Position numbers and translations under genes: made by a program. Shown one piece after another: positions 23,194 through 23,966 of a stretch of DNA of 23,966 bases. The notes below the pieces were generated by a model, which had not been told where the DNA came from, ran no database searches, and worked only from the letters and a program-made list of their open reading frames with translations. Each line of letters starts with the position of its first letter. Positions within the stretch are counted from its first letter, which is position 1. Source of the stretch: DATFES01 sp035457725 (GTDB lineage Bacteria > Pseudomonadota > Alphaproteobacteria > CACIAM-22H2); NCBI GenBank assembly GCA_035457725.1, contig DATIBC010000118.1, positions 1 through 23,966 on the forward strand. Direction: 5' to 3'.

Positions 23194-23205
23194 CGCGTAT
23201 ACGTG
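23194..23205. promoter_or_regulatory. CGTATACG-centred palindrome upstream of the amidohydrolase gene
   Basis: A perfect CGTATACG core (23196-23203) is extended to a 14 bp near-palindrome at 23193-23206 with one mismatched pair. It sits 19 bp before the amidohydrolase start and after the GcvT-like stop, where an operator or start-proximal regulatory site could lie. Confidence 0.35.
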
Positions 23206-23242
23206 TAGCGACTCGCGTACCCGTCGGCAATTCGTTCGCGAC

Positions 23243-23966
23243 CTATTGCGCCGCCTCGCTGGCGCTCGGCACGCTCGGCGACAGATGCGGATACGCCGGC
23301 TTCGCCAGAACGCGCGCCGGCACGCGATCGCCGGCGATGTCGATTTCGTAGCGGCCTGTCAGTACGAATTCGCGACTGGTCGCGCCGCCGGCGCGCACGT
23401 AGCCCATGGCCACGACGCCACCCAACCGGTCGCTGTACCCAGCCGACGTCAGCTCGCCGACAGGCTTGCCGTCGCGTAGGATCGGCTCGCCACCCCACGC
23501 ATAGGCGCGGCGATCGTCGACCAGGAAGGTGGCGAGCCGCTTTGGCGGCCCAGCTTCGCGTTCCGCGACCAGCGCCTCGCGGCCGATGAACGCCGCGGCT
23601 TTATCGAGCTTGACCGCGTGCATCAATCCCGCCTGGAGCGGCGTTTCGTCCGGGCCGAGCTCGGCCCCGAAGGCGCGCCGGCCGGCTTCGATGCGCAACG
23701 CATCGATCGTATAATAGCCGGCGTCCGCCAACCCAAGCGGCGCGCCCGCCTCCTGCAGCGCGTCGTAGACGGCCAGGGTTACCTCGCTCGGCATGTAAAG
23801 CTCGAAGCCGGGGCCGCCGATATAGCTCATGCGCGCTGCCCGCACGCGAGCGAGGCCGACGTCGACCTCGCGGGTGATTCCGAGGGGAAACGCGGCGTCG
23901 GAGAAATCGTCGGCCGAGACGCGAACGAGAATCTCGGCCGCGCGCGGCCCCATGACGGAGACAACC
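23243..23966 (-). CDS. GcvT/DMGDH-type folate-binding aminomethyltransferase domain (5' end outside window)
   Basis: The reading frame is open to the window edge, and about 241 C-terminal residues are visible. The stretch SVMGPRAAEIL at the edge and IDALRIEAGRRAFGAELGPD with TPLQAGLMHAVKLDK match the folate-binding GcvT domain as found in dimethylglycine/sarcosine dehydrogenase-like proteins. The C-terminal barrel (GEPILRDGKPVGELTSAGYS, LGGVVAMGYVR) is complete. The E-x-G of the usual G-E-x-G turn is altered (SYIGGPGFELYM). Whether the missing part includes an FAD-dependent oxidoreductase domain cannot be seen; the length and the AFGAEL-type motif favour the DMGDH-like group over plain GcvT. 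Such proteins transfer one-carbon units from methylated amines to tetrahydrofolate. The apparent ATG at 23953 is internal, because GcvT sequence continues upstream of it. Confidence 0.85.
   Translation of the reverse strand, partial: VVSVMGPRAAEILVRVSADDFSDAAFPLGITREVDVGLARVRAARMSYIGGPGFELYMPSEVTLAVYDALQEAGAPLGLADAGYYTIDALRIEAGRRAFGAELGPDETPLQAGLMHAVKLDKAAAFIGREALVAEREAGPPKRLATFLVDDRRAYAWGGEPILRDGKPVGELTSAGYSDRLGGVVAMGYVRAGGATSREFVLTGRYEIDIAGDRVPARVLAKPAYPHLSPSVPSASEAAQ

Noticed and set aside
23194..23205. CGTATACG palindrome considered as an attachment or recombination site
   Set aside because: There is no second copy in the window and no integrase or element boundary. It is kept only as a weak regulatory candidate.
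1..23966. CRISPR arrays, tRNA/rRNA genes, insertion sequences, toxin-antitoxin or phage genes
   Set aside because: No spaced identical repeats, cloverleaf-like sequences, transposase or phage-like products were seen on either strand.

Overview
The window is GC-rich throughout, with dense genes, GTG starts and 1-4 bp overlaps. It is packed with solute-binding-protein transporters (a TAXI-type TRAP system, a TctABC tripartite tricarboxylate system and a nitrate/taurine-type ABC system) next to MmgE/PrpD, enolase-superfamily, SDR and FAH enzymes. This gene mix is typical of a free-living alphaproteobacterium, for example a Rhizobiales- or Rhodospirillales-like soil or aquatic organism. A burkholderial betaproteobacterium cannot be excluded, and no rRNA or tRNA is present to settle it.

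Left block (1-11258, all + strand): the tail of an L-aspartate dehydrogenase is followed by a catabolic-looking gene train. The order is TAXI solute receptor, fused DctQM permease, a muconate-cycloisomerase-type enolase-superfamily enzyme, a first MmgE/PrpD protein with an altered active site, then a gap with a GntR-like palindrome. After that come TctC, TctB, TctA, a second MmgE/PrpD protein with the canonical active site, and an SDR that lacks most of its catalytic tetrad. Spacing of -4 to 20 bp inside the two halves suggests two co-transcribed units, each pairing one importer with one MmgE/PrpD enzyme. The substrate cannot be read from the sequence. Carboxylic acids, possibly amino-dicarboxylates given the neighbouring aspartate dehydrogenase, are the reasonable guess.

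Middle block (11243-17880, all - strand): an MFS permease overlaps the end of the SDR gene. Then, in transcription order, come an AraC regulator, a periplasmic ABC receptor, permease, ATPase, second permease and an FAH-family hydrolase. The ABC operon has a compact AT-rich upstream region containing phased direct repeats. Stem-loops sit after the receptor gene and at the end of the operon.

Right block (18038-23966): a class III adenylate/guanylate cyclase with an uncharacterised N-terminal sensor-like region is divergent from the AraC gene and convergent with a mandelate-racemase-subgroup enolase-superfamily gene. A 91-residue secreted or membrane-anchored orphan follows. The end of the window is a - strand group: a partial GcvT/DMGDH-type folate-dependent protein, an exported amidohydrolase, an AEC-family permease and a deaminase carrying an apparent twin-arginine signal peptide.

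No IS element, prophage, CRISPR array or RNA gene was seen, and no gene-free stretch exceeds 250 bp. The most unusual items are the SDR with three of four catalytic residues replaced, the canonical/non-canonical MmgE/PrpD pair, the putatively Tat-exported deaminase, and perfect GC-rich stem-loops directly after two unrelated receptor genes.
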